The notes under the pieces were generated by a model. That model saw nothing but the letters and a program-made list of their open reading frames with translations, did not search any database and was not told the DNA's origin. A stretch of 64,000 nt of DNA. Origin: an uncultured Porphyromonadaceae bacterium. Lineage in GTDB: Bacteria; Bacteroidota; Bacteroidia; Bacteroidales; Barnesiellaceae. A program made the position numbers and the translations under genes. The stretch covers positions 121,201-185,200 of the forward strand of contig UPYI01000007.1 of NCBI GenBank assembly GCA_900538555.1, read 5' to 3'. Shown here in pieces: positions 53,197 to 61,649 of this stretch; position 1 is the stretch's first letter; each line of letters opens with the position of its first letter.

Positions 53197-53358
53197 ATGG
53201 CTCAAAAAAGGCTCCAGCTAATTGAAAAAGTCATCCCCAAAATCATAGAATTTCTCATGAAAGATGACCAAGGATTTTGTATAGCGAACATTTTTGTTGA
53301 AGCTCATAGCAGCAAATATGAACTAACGTATATGAAATACAATGAAGGATGTGATTGA
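53197..53358 (+). CDS. small hypothetical reading frame, possibly a gene remnant
   Basis: 53 aa (MAQKRLQLIEKVIPKIIEFL to the end EGCD). The amino acid composition is protein-like and the base composition AT-rich, like the cargo. I recognise no family. A short second frame in another phase (KFTKDGAEWLKKGSS) ends just before it, which suggests a mosaic of gene remnants. Confidence 0.25.
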   Translation: MAQKRLQLIEKVIPKIIEFLMKDDQGFCIANIFVEAHSSKYELTYMKYNEGCD

Positions 53359-53554
53359 TTTATCTCTTCCAGTGGATATTTATAATTTACAAGGAAATCT
53401 CATTTCAGACAGTGTTCAAATATCATTCTATGCATATATATATCGTCCTCCAAGGGAACAACATGAAGAATCTTCCAATTCGCTAAATTATCCAATAGAT
53501 TTTGCGAATTCGACTCAATTCTCTTCTAAGAAAGATAATGAAGCCTTGGAATAA
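53342..53554 (+). CDS. small hypothetical reading frame overlapping the previous one
   Basis: 70 aa (MKDVIDLSLPVDIYNLQGNL and further), overlapping by 17 nt. It has beta-like pattern and no recognised domain. It might be the next part of the same decayed gene. The stretch from 53,555 to 53,699 holds no better candidate. Confidence 0.25.
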   Translation: MKDVIDLSLPVDIYNLQGNLISDSVQISFYAYIYRPPREQHEESSNSLNYPIDFANSTQFSSKKDNEALE

Positions 53555-53699
53555 AAGCATCCGATATCTGGTTGATTTTGGCGTTGGTTTTGGACGTCCT
53601 GGTAATGACGATAATGTCAAATCATACGCCGGCATCCTTCCTGTCCGTCTTGACAAAGATATTGGTAATGGCAATTTGACAATGATAAACTCTGTCAGA

Positions 53700-55274
53700 T
53701 TATTGGGATGTTGACTGTAATTTTATCTGTTCAATGAAAGCCTCTATTTTTGATTTGAGTACACTCTGTCCCCTTACATTCATCAGCATTGCTGCTGACG
53801 GCCACTCATTTTCAATTCTTTGCATTAAGCGTCTAGTTGTATTTATAGAAAGCGTGATGTCGCATCCCGAAAACACTTTAAGTAAAGAAACAATACTCAG
53901 CACATTACTTATAACAATATCGTGCAGATATTCTCGGCAATCATCATTATTCAATTGTTCGGCAATCTTGGCGGCAATACAGAAAGGCACATTAAATTCA
54001 TCATGTAGAATGTATTCATTGTCGCAGCGCTGATATTCCCACAGGCAAATATCCAGCAAAATTTTCCAATGAGTAAATAATGTGCTATCATTGAATTTTC
54101 GGATTTCAAATACTCTGAAAAGGCTGCACATCAAATAAGCCTCTCTCCTTGCTTCATTATACACCTGTTTATAGTCAATGTTCCAACCTTGAAAACGTGT
54201 GGTAACACGGTTGACTTCCTGCATGAAATCAAGTGATGGATTAATCAGGAGTATCAACTCGGCAATCTCTCTTTGCCGTTTCTCATCGAGCTGCGAGTTC
54301 TTCTCCATGCCACTGAAGTTGTTGTTCAATAGGCAAAATAACAATTTATCAAAAACTTTTCGACCAAATATCGAGTCACCGTTGGCCACCGCTTTATTGA
54401 CCATCAACATCATCATATTCAGATTCAAATCCTTGTCAACCATATGCTCAAACGTGGCTGCCTCCGACAACTCGTCCCATAACAACTCAAGGCAATGATT
54501 AAAATTGGAACTGTAAGGATTGACCAATATGTCATTTCGCAAATACTTCCGAGTTGTATGTGAAAGCATCATTTCTACGCTGAGATACAGAGAGAATGCC
54601 GCCACAATTTCATGTATCATTGTGGGCAAATCTTTTTCCCATTCTGCTTTGATTGCCAGTCCCTCTTTTTTCAGTGCTTGTGCTCTTTCATTCCTGTCAT
54701 AATTTCCCCTTACATCCTCATAGCTCAAGAGATTGTTGCCAACCTGTGTAATCCATTCAAACCAACGGTCGAAGAATGCCATAAGAAAAGAATGAGGAAA
54801 CTTCAACTTGTCCAAATCCAATGATTTCAGCACCTGACAAAAATCACAATGATGTCTTATGCCATAGCAAAAGGCTGTTTGCAACGGCACGTAGCGCAAG
54901 GCGTTCAAAATGGCAGTCAATCCGGCATAATTACCGCTGGCAATCAATTCCCGACCAGCAATCAATATCTCGGGCGGCAACAAAATCATGGTTGCAGCAT
55001 TCTCCAACATAGGTAGCATTTTCAGCAACTCGGCATCCGTTTCTTCGATAATCAGTTTTAGCGTACTTGCATCAATATGAGAGAACCTGGCACTATGATT
55101 TATTAACTCCTCCGCATTTATCGATTTCTCTGGTTCGCGCATGATTGCCTCAGCATGCTGCTGCAGCAATGCCTGTTCTTTTTGCTCCTCAGAGGTCATC
55201 TCGTATTCACTCATCTGCAGACGAGACAACATTGCAGATAGGTTGTTATTTAGAAACAAATCTTTCCGTTCCAT
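53700..55274 (-). CDS. large all-helical protein paired with a PLD-like gene (unknown)
   Basis: 524 aa. No signal peptide. Almost entirely helical and leucine-rich, with many short hydrophobic and charged alternations, as in helical-repeat scaffolds (for example LLELIEETDAELLKMLPML-like segment LIIEETDAELLKMLPML near 75; LLWDELSEAATFEHMVDKD near 268). I do not recognise a named family. It starts 10 bp after the PLD-like gene and is probably translated from the same mRNA. In defence islands such partners often act as sensors or scaffolds, but that is an inference. Confidence 0.6.
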   Translation of the reverse strand: MERKDLFLNNNLSAMLSRLQMSEYEMTSEEQKEQALLQQHAEAIMREPEKSINAEELINHSARFSHIDASTLKLIIEETDAELLKMLPMLENAATMILLPPEILIAGRELIASGNYAGLTAILNALRYVPLQTAFCYGIRHHCDFCQVLKSLDLDKLKFPHSFLMAFFDRWFEWITQVGNNLLSYEDVRGNYDRNERAQALKKEGLAIKAEWEKDLPTMIHEIVAAFSLYLSVEMMLSHTTRKYLRNDILVNPYSSNFNHCLELLWDELSEAATFEHMVDKDLNLNMMMLMVNKAVANGDSIFGRKVFDKLLFCLLNNNFSGMEKNSQLDEKRQREIAELILLINPSLDFMQEVNRVTTRFQGWNIDYKQVYNEARREAYLMCSLFRVFEIRKFNDSTLFTHWKILLDICLWEYQRCDNEYILHDEFNVPFCIAAKIAEQLNNDDCREYLHDIVISNVLSIVSLLKVFSGCDITLSINTTRRLMQRIENEWPSAAMLMNVRGQSVLKSKIEAFIEQIKLQSTSQ

Positions 55275-55284
55275 GATCAGTCAT

Positions 55285-56751
55285 TTAGTTGATTATATTG
55301 GATATCTGCTCACAGCACCATCCGTTGATAAGTTTACTTAATTCCATGTGGGCACTGTCAGAGAGTTTAATTATACAGCATGCCCTTGCTCCAAACTCGC
55401 TCAGTGATGAGCCAATCTGCCAACCCTCTTTTTCCGTTAGGATGAAGCGGTCATGCAACCGCCCCTGTCCCTGAATGCAATATACAGAAAGCTTGCAAAA
55501 AGGATGGTTCGCATTAAAGTCGCGGACGATTGTTTCAATTTCCTTTTCAAGTTCTTGGAATGGTTTTTCCATCTGATGTGCCACTGTCTCTAATTGCTCT
55601 TTACAATTGACGATGACAATTTTCGACATTTCTGCGTTTGTTAGCGGAACAATATATTCATGAAACTGGTCTACGGAGAAATATGGGTCCGCAATGGCTA
55701 ACCAACTCTTCGCCTTGCCAAGCATTCTGTTGATATAGCCTGCGGCATCCTTTTTGTTTTTATCCTTTTGAGTTGGGTCTCCATCAAAGTACACGAACTC
55801 CATAGCGGCCCGCTTCTTCTGAGCCTCCTTCTCCAAGATAGCCGGACCGAGATAGTGCTCCAGACCAATGGTGCCCGGCATTTTCGGCGTTTTCTGTTTG
55901 GGTTCGTTCGCATTCGGGGAGGATTCGATAACAATCGAACTGATAAAAGACACACTCCGAAGAAAATATAAAACTTTGCCGACATTATTTTTTATGTCAA
56001 TGTCAATTTGCCTTGGACGATTATTCATCTCGACGAGAGCAAATGTTTCTTCTTTTTTTACCTGCTGTGAGAAGATGTGAGGAATGCTTTGCTTATCTGT
56101 CACTTTTTCGGTAATTATCACATTCACGTCTTCCCTGACAGCCCCATTCCTCCAGTCAATTTCCAATCTTACTGCAGGTATCATTGGTACTGTTTCGATA
56201 TGCACGGCTTTTATCGGGCTGTACTCAACAACATAGATGCAGCCAATATGTAAAGGATGCTCGGAAAGATTTATACCCAAATGTTTCTGTGTGAAGGCGC
56301 CAATTCTATTCAGCCTGATATTGTGCTCTCCTAAGAAAACAAACATTCGGCGTTGCGAGTCAAACCAAGCCCATGTTTGCTGCACAGACTTAGATTGGGG
56401 GAGCATTTCTGTCACAGAATCAATATCATAATCTCCCTTTTTAAGCATAAACCCGCTGCAGCCGGGGGCTGGATCGCGTTTCATATCTCCCCAAAGTATT
56501 TCCACGGAACTCTTCAACCAAACATATGGCAAAGGGTCATCCTCCACATTCGCATCAATATCAATCTCATCAATGTGAACGCAAATGTCAAATCTTCCGT
56601 CATCATTAAAGTCCTTGCCTTTAGGATGGCTATGGAGTGGTGACGGCTGCACCATGTCGGGCCACAGCTTTTCAAATACACAAAACAACATATAATCCCT
56701 CTTCGACAATGTGTCGTCAAGCGTTACGATAGTTCTTCGATATTTGCTCAT
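55285..56751 (-). CDS. PLD-superfamily nuclease candidate of the defence cargo
   Basis: 488 aa. The N-terminal ~300 residues form a beta-rich domain without a clear family assignment. The C-terminal part (about 340-488) has PLD-like features: AKSWLAIADPYFSVDQFHEY, KIVIVNCKEQ, and the motif LHDRFILTEKEGWQIGSSLS followed by EFG. This HxD/R-x-IL ... GSSL pattern is seen in PLD-like domains that accompany VPA1262-type defence proteins; the classical HxKxxxxD is not complete. One motif per chain suggests action as a dimer. It is the first gene of a two-gene unit with the helical protein, 114 bp downstream of the HEPN frame. Confidence 0.6.
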   Translation of the reverse strand: MSKYRRTIVTLDDTLSKRDYMLFCVFEKLWPDMVQPSPLHSHPKGKDFNDDGRFDICVHIDEIDIDANVEDDPLPYVWLKSSVEILWGDMKRDPAPGCSGFMLKKGDYDIDSVTEMLPQSKSVQQTWAWFDSQRRMFVFLGEHNIRLNRIGAFTQKHLGINLSEHPLHIGCIYVVEYSPIKAVHIETVPMIPAVRLEIDWRNGAVREDVNVIITEKVTDKQSIPHIFSQQVKKEETFALVEMNNRPRQIDIDIKNNVGKVLYFLRSVSFISSIVIESSPNANEPKQKTPKMPGTIGLEHYLGPAILEKEAQKKRAAMEFVYFDGDPTQKDKNKKDAAGYINRMLGKAKSWLAIADPYFSVDQFHEYIVPLTNAEMSKIVIVNCKEQLETVAHQMEKPFQELEKEIETIVRDFNANHPFCKLSVYCIQGQGRLHDRFILTEKEGWQIGSSLSEFGARACCIIKLSDSAHMELSKLINGWCCEQISNIIN

Positions 56752-56865
56752 ACTTGTCTTCTAATCAATAATATAATTACCACGTTGTCAATCTGCTAAC
56801 AGCATCTACAAAAAAAATAATTGTAAATAGTGATACAAATGCATCGAAAGAATGACGGCCAAATA

Positions 56866-57318
56866 TCACTCGTCATTATCATTTTGTGCTGCCATATCTC
56901 TGAGTTGAAATGAAAGATGTTTATTACCATGCCCTGCTGCAATTTCCCTTTTATAAACAATTTCAGTAGCGCCCCAGTCAACAACATATCCATTGTATCC
57001 GGCTTTCTTTAGTATTAGTATAGCAGAAAGCATACATAGTCTGTTGGCAATTAGCAACTGTAATTCATCTTGAGTTAAATACTTGTATTCATTGCCTTTA
57101 GGTTGTGGAATATTACCATGCAGATATAAATTTCTACATCGAATGCAAAACTCTTCTTCTATAGAAAGTTTTATATCTAATTTCGCAAATGGATTTGTTA
57201 GTTTGTCTGCATTGGGCAACTCATTGAACTTGCATATTTTATTCCATAATTTAGTCCATAAAGCCTTATCAAGTTTATCCTTGAATTTCTTTACGGTCTT
57301 TTGTAGTTCATATTTCAA
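56866..57318 (-). CDS. HEPN-domain part of a split ApeA-like protein
   Basis: About 150 aa if read from a TTG at 57318; the open frame extends a few codons further upstream (DDKAIASQ). The sequence FCIRCRNLYLHGNI gives the HEPN RNase motif R-x4-H (Arg62-His67), and the rest is helical. HEPN domains of this type cut RNA and cause abortive infection. The start overlaps the preceding gene by 4 nt in another frame. No ATG is present, so it is most likely the C-terminal half of the upstream gene, separated by a one-base deletion. Confidence 0.6.
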   Translation of the reverse strand: MKYELQKTVKKFKDKLDKALWTKLWNKICKFNELPNADKLTNPFAKLDIKLSIEEEFCIRCRNLYLHGNIPQPKGNEYKYLTQDELQLLIANRLCMLSAILILKKAGYNGYVVDWGATEIVYKREIAAGHGNKHLSFQLRDMAAQNDNDE

Positions 57319-58385
57319 TTGTGAAGCGATTGCTTTGTCATCTTAAGTTTACCTGACTGATGTTCATTCGATTTCACTATGTTAAAAACGGTTGTTATGG
57401 TTTCAAGTGAAACCGACGCAAGGCAACCCTTAGAAATATTATCAACCGCTCCTGCCTGAGTAATGAGGATACACGCTCTTCGAAGTTCTGTATTTTTATA
57501 TAGAAGTTGAACGAATTTTTCGAAAACATCAGATGTCATTAAGATTCGATTATCACTCACATTTTGATAATGATGATAATCCAACATAGGTTTTTTAGAA
57601 TTAATTGTACAATTTAGACTTTGGTATCTAAATGTGAGTGTTTCTCGCCTTTTAGGCTGCATGCTAAAATAAAAAACACTCTCTGCAATAAAATAGCCTG
57701 TTAATAAGGCATACGCTGAACGAATAGCATCTACAACTTCTTCCAGTTCATTAAAACAAATCAGATCGGGACTTTTTATGATAAAAAATCCTATTTCTTC
57801 TGAAATTTCCTCGTAATAAAAAAGATATGTTTTTAAACCAATTCTAATTTTAACAGCATTTTTGAATGTATATGTTTGATCAATATTTGTCGTTATATCA
57901 TGAATAATCCCTTTATGACATGGATTAAACTCAGAAGGATTAAACCTGAAGATAGCTGTTTGTTTGGAACTATTCCAGATCTTATCATCAAAATCTGCTC
58001 TAAAAGCCTTTAATGTTACGGTTGCATTGCGAGGTCCATCTTCGTTAATTGATATCGAAACGCTCTCAACATCACTTTGATTAATTATAATATTAAGATT
58101 CGGATTTTTAGTGCCTGGTGAAGGGATTACTAAAACTGCTGGCTTCTTAAAGAAATCATCTATGGCTATTGAGTCTGAAAATGATTCAGGAATTGAAAAA
58201 TTCAATTGATACCTACCATTTTCTAATCTATGGATTGTCGTTTTGAATATGAATTTTTCATCGTATAAGGCCATAAAGAATTCTGTATGCCCTGTTTCCA
58301 GAATATACATAAGTCTCAATACTGCATTATCATCTGCAAATATTGTATTATTGATAGAATAGACAGTCTTAGTATTTTCTTTCAT
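57315..58385 (-). CDS. N-terminal part of a split ApeA-like HEPN protein
   Basis: 356 aa from the ATG at 58385. Beta-rich N-terminal domain (about 1-200: EFFMALYDEKFIFKTTIHRL, VTLKAFRADFDDK), then a helical region (about 215-345: FNELEEVVDAIRSAYALLTG) that leads into a HEPN domain. This arrangement fits the ApeA-NTD/HEPN defence proteins. The frame ends KMTKQSLHN-stop; inserting one base near 57342 would continue into DDKAIASQLKYELQ and the HEPN motif. It begins 4 bp after the AlbA_2-type gene, so it belongs to the same operon. Confidence 0.6.
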   Translation of the reverse strand: MKENTKTVYSINNTIFADDNAVLRLMYILETGHTEFFMALYDEKFIFKTTIHRLENGRYQLNFSIPESFSDSIAIDDFFKKPAVLVIPSPGTKNPNLNIIINQSDVESVSISINEDGPRNATVTLKAFRADFDDKIWNSSKQTAIFRFNPSEFNPCHKGIIHDITTNIDQTYTFKNAVKIRIGLKTYLFYYEEISEEIGFFIIKSPDLICFNELEEVVDAIRSAYALLTGYFIAESVFYFSMQPKRRETLTFRYQSLNCTINSKKPMLDYHHYQNVSDNRILMTSDVFEKFVQLLYKNTELRRACILITQAGAVDNISKGCLASVSLETITTVFNIVKSNEHQSGKLKMTKQSLHN

Positions 58386-58389
58386 TGAA

Positions 58390-59862
58390 TTATAAATTCT
58401 CCTTACACTCTTTTGCAGAATCAGTCAAACGATATTTCTGTTTTGGATGGTTTGGCTGGTCTGGGTATAGACGTTCGATAGCTCCTTCTGCCAATGCGGG
58501 TTGGATATAGTTCTCTCGGAATCGTTTGACACTTTTAAAGTTAAATAGATTCATAATTTCCTTCATACCCATATATTCATCGCCCATCAATTCAACCAGT
58601 CGCTGAACTTGAGCCGTAGTGGGGACATACTTAAGTCCTACTAGGGTCGTACTTGGGTCATGCTTAGGTCGTTTGAATGTAACTATCACAAAACCACCGT
58701 CCCATCTCCAGATAGGCTCTTCAACACCTTGCTCACGGCATGCATCCATGATACGTTTGGCTCCGCTACCCCAACTTTCCAAGTAGGTTGATTTATAAAG
58801 GGCTTCGGCAATCTTCAGATTATATGGATATGACTCATGAGGCTCCTTTATTGATTCCGGCGTGATTTGCGGAGGAAATATACCAGGATTCGCAATCTCT
58901 ATGCGATCATCATATATTGCGATGCTGTTTGTTAAGTTATACTTTTCCCATTGACGGTGGCAAAGAGAATTTATAAGAGCTTCCCTCAAAGCCTTGTATG
59001 GCACTTCAAGCTGTTCTTCACGTTGCAAGCTGTGATTTGTAATCTTTCCGCTGAGGTTAAGGTGCTTAAAGAAGAAGGACATACCAGCATCAAGAAGGGC
59101 AAAAAATCCGCCTTCTACACGTTGGTTGTCGATAAATTCGTTCTTGTCGTTTCCCACGAAACGAGCCATTCTCAAACGGAATTGCGGGAACTCGTCAATA
59201 TTGTTGGAGAACAACATAGCAGCCCCATTGGTGGGTGCTCCATTCTTAAGCAGTTTCCATTTTGCTAAGGTCTCTTCAATCGGAGTGTTTATGGCACTTG
59301 CCGGAATACGACCGCCTTCTACACCAAGACGTATGCAGCCTTTGATGTGTTTCTCGTTCAGGTCTGTCAAAGTAACACCCTCTGCAGACTGACTTTCCCA
59401 CGAATACATCTGAGGCTGATGCGCACGGATACGCTCATCATACATCTCATGTGGCATAACCTTAGTAGTGCTTTCGACCTTGTAATAAGGGCAACCGTGG
59501 AAAGTATGTGGTCGTTCTCCCCATACCCATCCGTCAAAGTGCATAGCAATGACCTTATTTCCGGGGTAATCCGGCACATCAACATAATTGACATAGACAT
59601 CAACCGCCGGATCAAGCCATGCGAGAGCCTGAGCGATATCCCGTTGTGTGTTATCAGTAACTTCTTGCCCAATTATTTTCAGCGATTTAGGAGCAACACC
59701 AAAAATCAGCCATCCTCCCTCGGTATTAAGGAAGGCGCATGCCGAATGCATCCCGTCCTTCAATTCGCCGGTCGTTTTCTTCAGTTCCAGAGTTCGCGAC
59801 TCGTCCGCTGCAACCAATGTCTTTATATCGTCTATTGTCATTGTCTTTTCAATACGTTTCAT
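58390..59862 (-). CDS. AlbA_2/Schlafen-type DNA-binding and ATP-binding regulator
   Basis: 490 aa from the ATG at 59862 (MKRIEKTM), 8 bp after the stop of the 592-aa gene; an earlier ATG at 59892 overlaps that gene. The AlbA_2 (Schlafen-like) domain lies at about 10-130 (ESRTLELKKTTGELKDGMHS, TEGGWLIFGVAP). A GHKL-type HATPase_c_4 region follows (ALREALINSLCHRQW, about 300; IEIANPGIFPP). A winged helix closes the protein (about 420-490). Proteins of this group are common as regulators in BREX and other defence loci, and some bind nucleic acids directly. Confidence 0.85.
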   Translation of the reverse strand: MKRIEKTMTIDDIKTLVAADESRTLELKKTTGELKDGMHSACAFLNTEGGWLIFGVAPKSLKIIGQEVTDNTQRDIAQALAWLDPAVDVYVNYVDVPDYPGNKVIAMHFDGWVWGERPHTFHGCPYYKVESTTKVMPHEMYDERIRAHQPQMYSWESQSAEGVTLTDLNEKHIKGCIRLGVEGGRIPASAINTPIEETLAKWKLLKNGAPTNGAAMLFSNNIDEFPQFRLRMARFVGNDKNEFIDNQRVEGGFFALLDAGMSFFFKHLNLSGKITNHSLQREEQLEVPYKALREALINSLCHRQWEKYNLTNSIAIYDDRIEIANPGIFPPQITPESIKEPHESYPYNLKIAEALYKSTYLESWGSGAKRIMDACREQGVEEPIWRWDGGFVIVTFKRPKHDPSTTLVGLKYVPTTAQVQRLVELMGDEYMGMKEIMNLFNFKSVKRFRENYIQPALAEGAIERLYPDQPNHPKQKYRLTDSAKECKENL

Positions 59863-59870
59863 GTCCCAAT

Positions 59871-61649
59871 TTAAACTTTTTCGATAATCCAACCGAATTT
59901 GTCCTCGACATATTCGCAGAATTTATCAAATTGTCCGCCCCATTGGTGGCAGACTGCGAACTCGACTCCGTCGATAGTTGTGAATTGATCAGAAGAGCCA
60001 AGAAAGTAGCGATTCTCATCATCAAACCCTTTTTTGATACGATACTGTATGTTCTCAACGGCGTTTACAACTCCATAACTACCTTGAAGTTCTTTGGGAA
60101 ATATATCAAGAACCTCACGCCAAGTTACTCTTGGGTGGAGTTTCATGTAAAGGGAAACAACAGAATGCACGGTACGACGCTTGTTCTGCGGTTCGCCTCC
60201 GTTCAGAGAATACTTTGCGCGACCTATAGGTTCCACATTAGTCGAATACTTTATTTCTGTGGCAGATGATGTCACCGTAGATTCGTTGTCATCCTTTTCT
60301 TCTATGTCGAAGGCAACTTCAATACCAAAATATTCGCCGATTTGTTTCATCAACTCAATTTTGTTTATTGTGCTACTATGAGTGTTGAGCCAATAGCCTC
60401 CGTTTAGTGGTTTGCAAAATGCGATATATTTTAGGTTCTTAGTCTTATCAACAAGATAGCCACCACGGAAAGGAATCTTCATTTGATACACCAATTCTGG
60501 ACCAACAAGATTGATATATTCGATGAATTTTTCTGTGGAGTTACCACTTGAGATAATATAATTATCAAAAGAAATAGAATTTATAACAATCCAAGGAGCA
60601 CGAGTTTGCTTCTCAACCTCTTTTATGGACTCAATAGGCGAAACTATTTTTGTTTCGTGAGTTGTCTCGACATCCGTCTCTTTTTTATCTAAAAAGTATG
60701 TCTCTATGAACTGGATGTATAGGCGAATAGTTTGAGGAGAACCAGAATTTGTTCTCTTAGCCTCAAAATCAGCCTGAACATCGTCATAAAGTTGTGACAG
60801 TATTCGTAGGTCTGTTAGATTATAGAGATAACCGGAATGATGATATTTTAAGACTTTACTCCGCATGTAATTACTTCTTGTACATGTACAATATACGTTG
60901 ACAGTAGATGGAGAATAGCTTCGCCCGTGATTATTCTTTATCATAGATAAAAAGGTCCGAAAACCTTCTAACGTACATTTAACATTCTTAAATGGTACAG
61001 TTATCCTTTGCTCTGTCTCATATTCCACAGGTGCTATACCAACACGTGCAGGAGAAGGATTTTCGGTATATTCATCTGTTTTTTCGTCTTTGAGAAGATT
61101 GCGTACTTCTGACTCATGCTTCTTGGAGAAAATCCAATTGCGTAGTCTAGGATTGAAATATCCACCCATCTCTTTGAATTTCTCAGAATAGCACATGGTA
61201 TCGCCATAAACAGCTATATCTTTATCAGAATATTCAACTATGCAAACGATAGCATTTGTAGCAGATGTGGACACAGGTTCCTGAGTGATAATTGCCGAAT
61301 AAGTAGCATCCGTTTCCTGCGTCTCCCGCGTCTCAATAATATCATTATCTTTGGAACTACATTCGTATTTGTCACGAACAAATACGGTAGATCCGGATTT
61401 ACAGAACGAATAATCAAGCTGTTTTTCGCCATCGAATTGCAAACTCATATCAACTGAGCACCTCAACCAAGATATTTTACGGCTTAGAGTTTTCATCATT
61501 TCCGGAAATACATCTTCTTTGAGATATTGCAATTCAATATTGTTGATTTCTTTACGAATTTCAGCAACAACATCCTCCCCGGACTCTTGCAGTCTGTCGA
61601 GGGACTCATATAGCTCTTTCAGCTTTAATATGTCTGTATTAGATGGCAT
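59871..61649 (-). CDS. 592-aa multidomain protein of the defence cluster (undescribed)
   Basis: 592 aa from the ATG at 61649, one base overlapping the BrxL-like stop (TAATG). Four parts: a helical, coiled-coil-like N-terminus (1-65); a small module at about 145-190 with AVYGDTMCYSEKFKEMGGYF and NPRLRNWIFSKK, like the fold in which gly-rich turns and Trp pack (DUF5710-like); a phage-integrase-like helical piece (about 225-325); and a C-terminal module (about 490-592: FPKELQGSYGVV, FAVCHQWGGQFDKF) found at the ends of several restriction-type proteins. I know no family with this order. It may be the recognition or adaptor subunit for the BrxL-like ATPase. Confidence 0.65.
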   Translation of the reverse strand: MPSNTDILKLKELYESLDRLQESGEDVVAEIRKEINNIELQYLKEDVFPEMMKTLSRKISWLRCSVDMSLQFDGEKQLDYSFCKSGSTVFVRDKYECSSKDNDIIETRETQETDATYSAIITQEPVSTSATNAIVCIVEYSDKDIAVYGDTMCYSEKFKEMGGYFNPRLRNWIFSKKHESEVRNLLKDEKTDEYTENPSPARVGIAPVEYETEQRITVPFKNVKCTLEGFRTFLSMIKNNHGRSYSPSTVNVYCTCTRSNYMRSKVLKYHHSGYLYNLTDLRILSQLYDDVQADFEAKRTNSGSPQTIRLYIQFIETYFLDKKETDVETTHETKIVSPIESIKEVEKQTRAPWIVINSISFDNYIISSGNSTEKFIEYINLVGPELVYQMKIPFRGGYLVDKTKNLKYIAFCKPLNGGYWLNTHSSTINKIELMKQIGEYFGIEVAFDIEEKDDNESTVTSSATEIKYSTNVEPIGRAKYSLNGGEPQNKRRTVHSVVSLYMKLHPRVTWREVLDIFPKELQGSYGVVNAVENIQYRIKKGFDDENRYFLGSSDQFTTIDGVEFAVCHQWGGQFDKFCEYVEDKFGWIIEKV

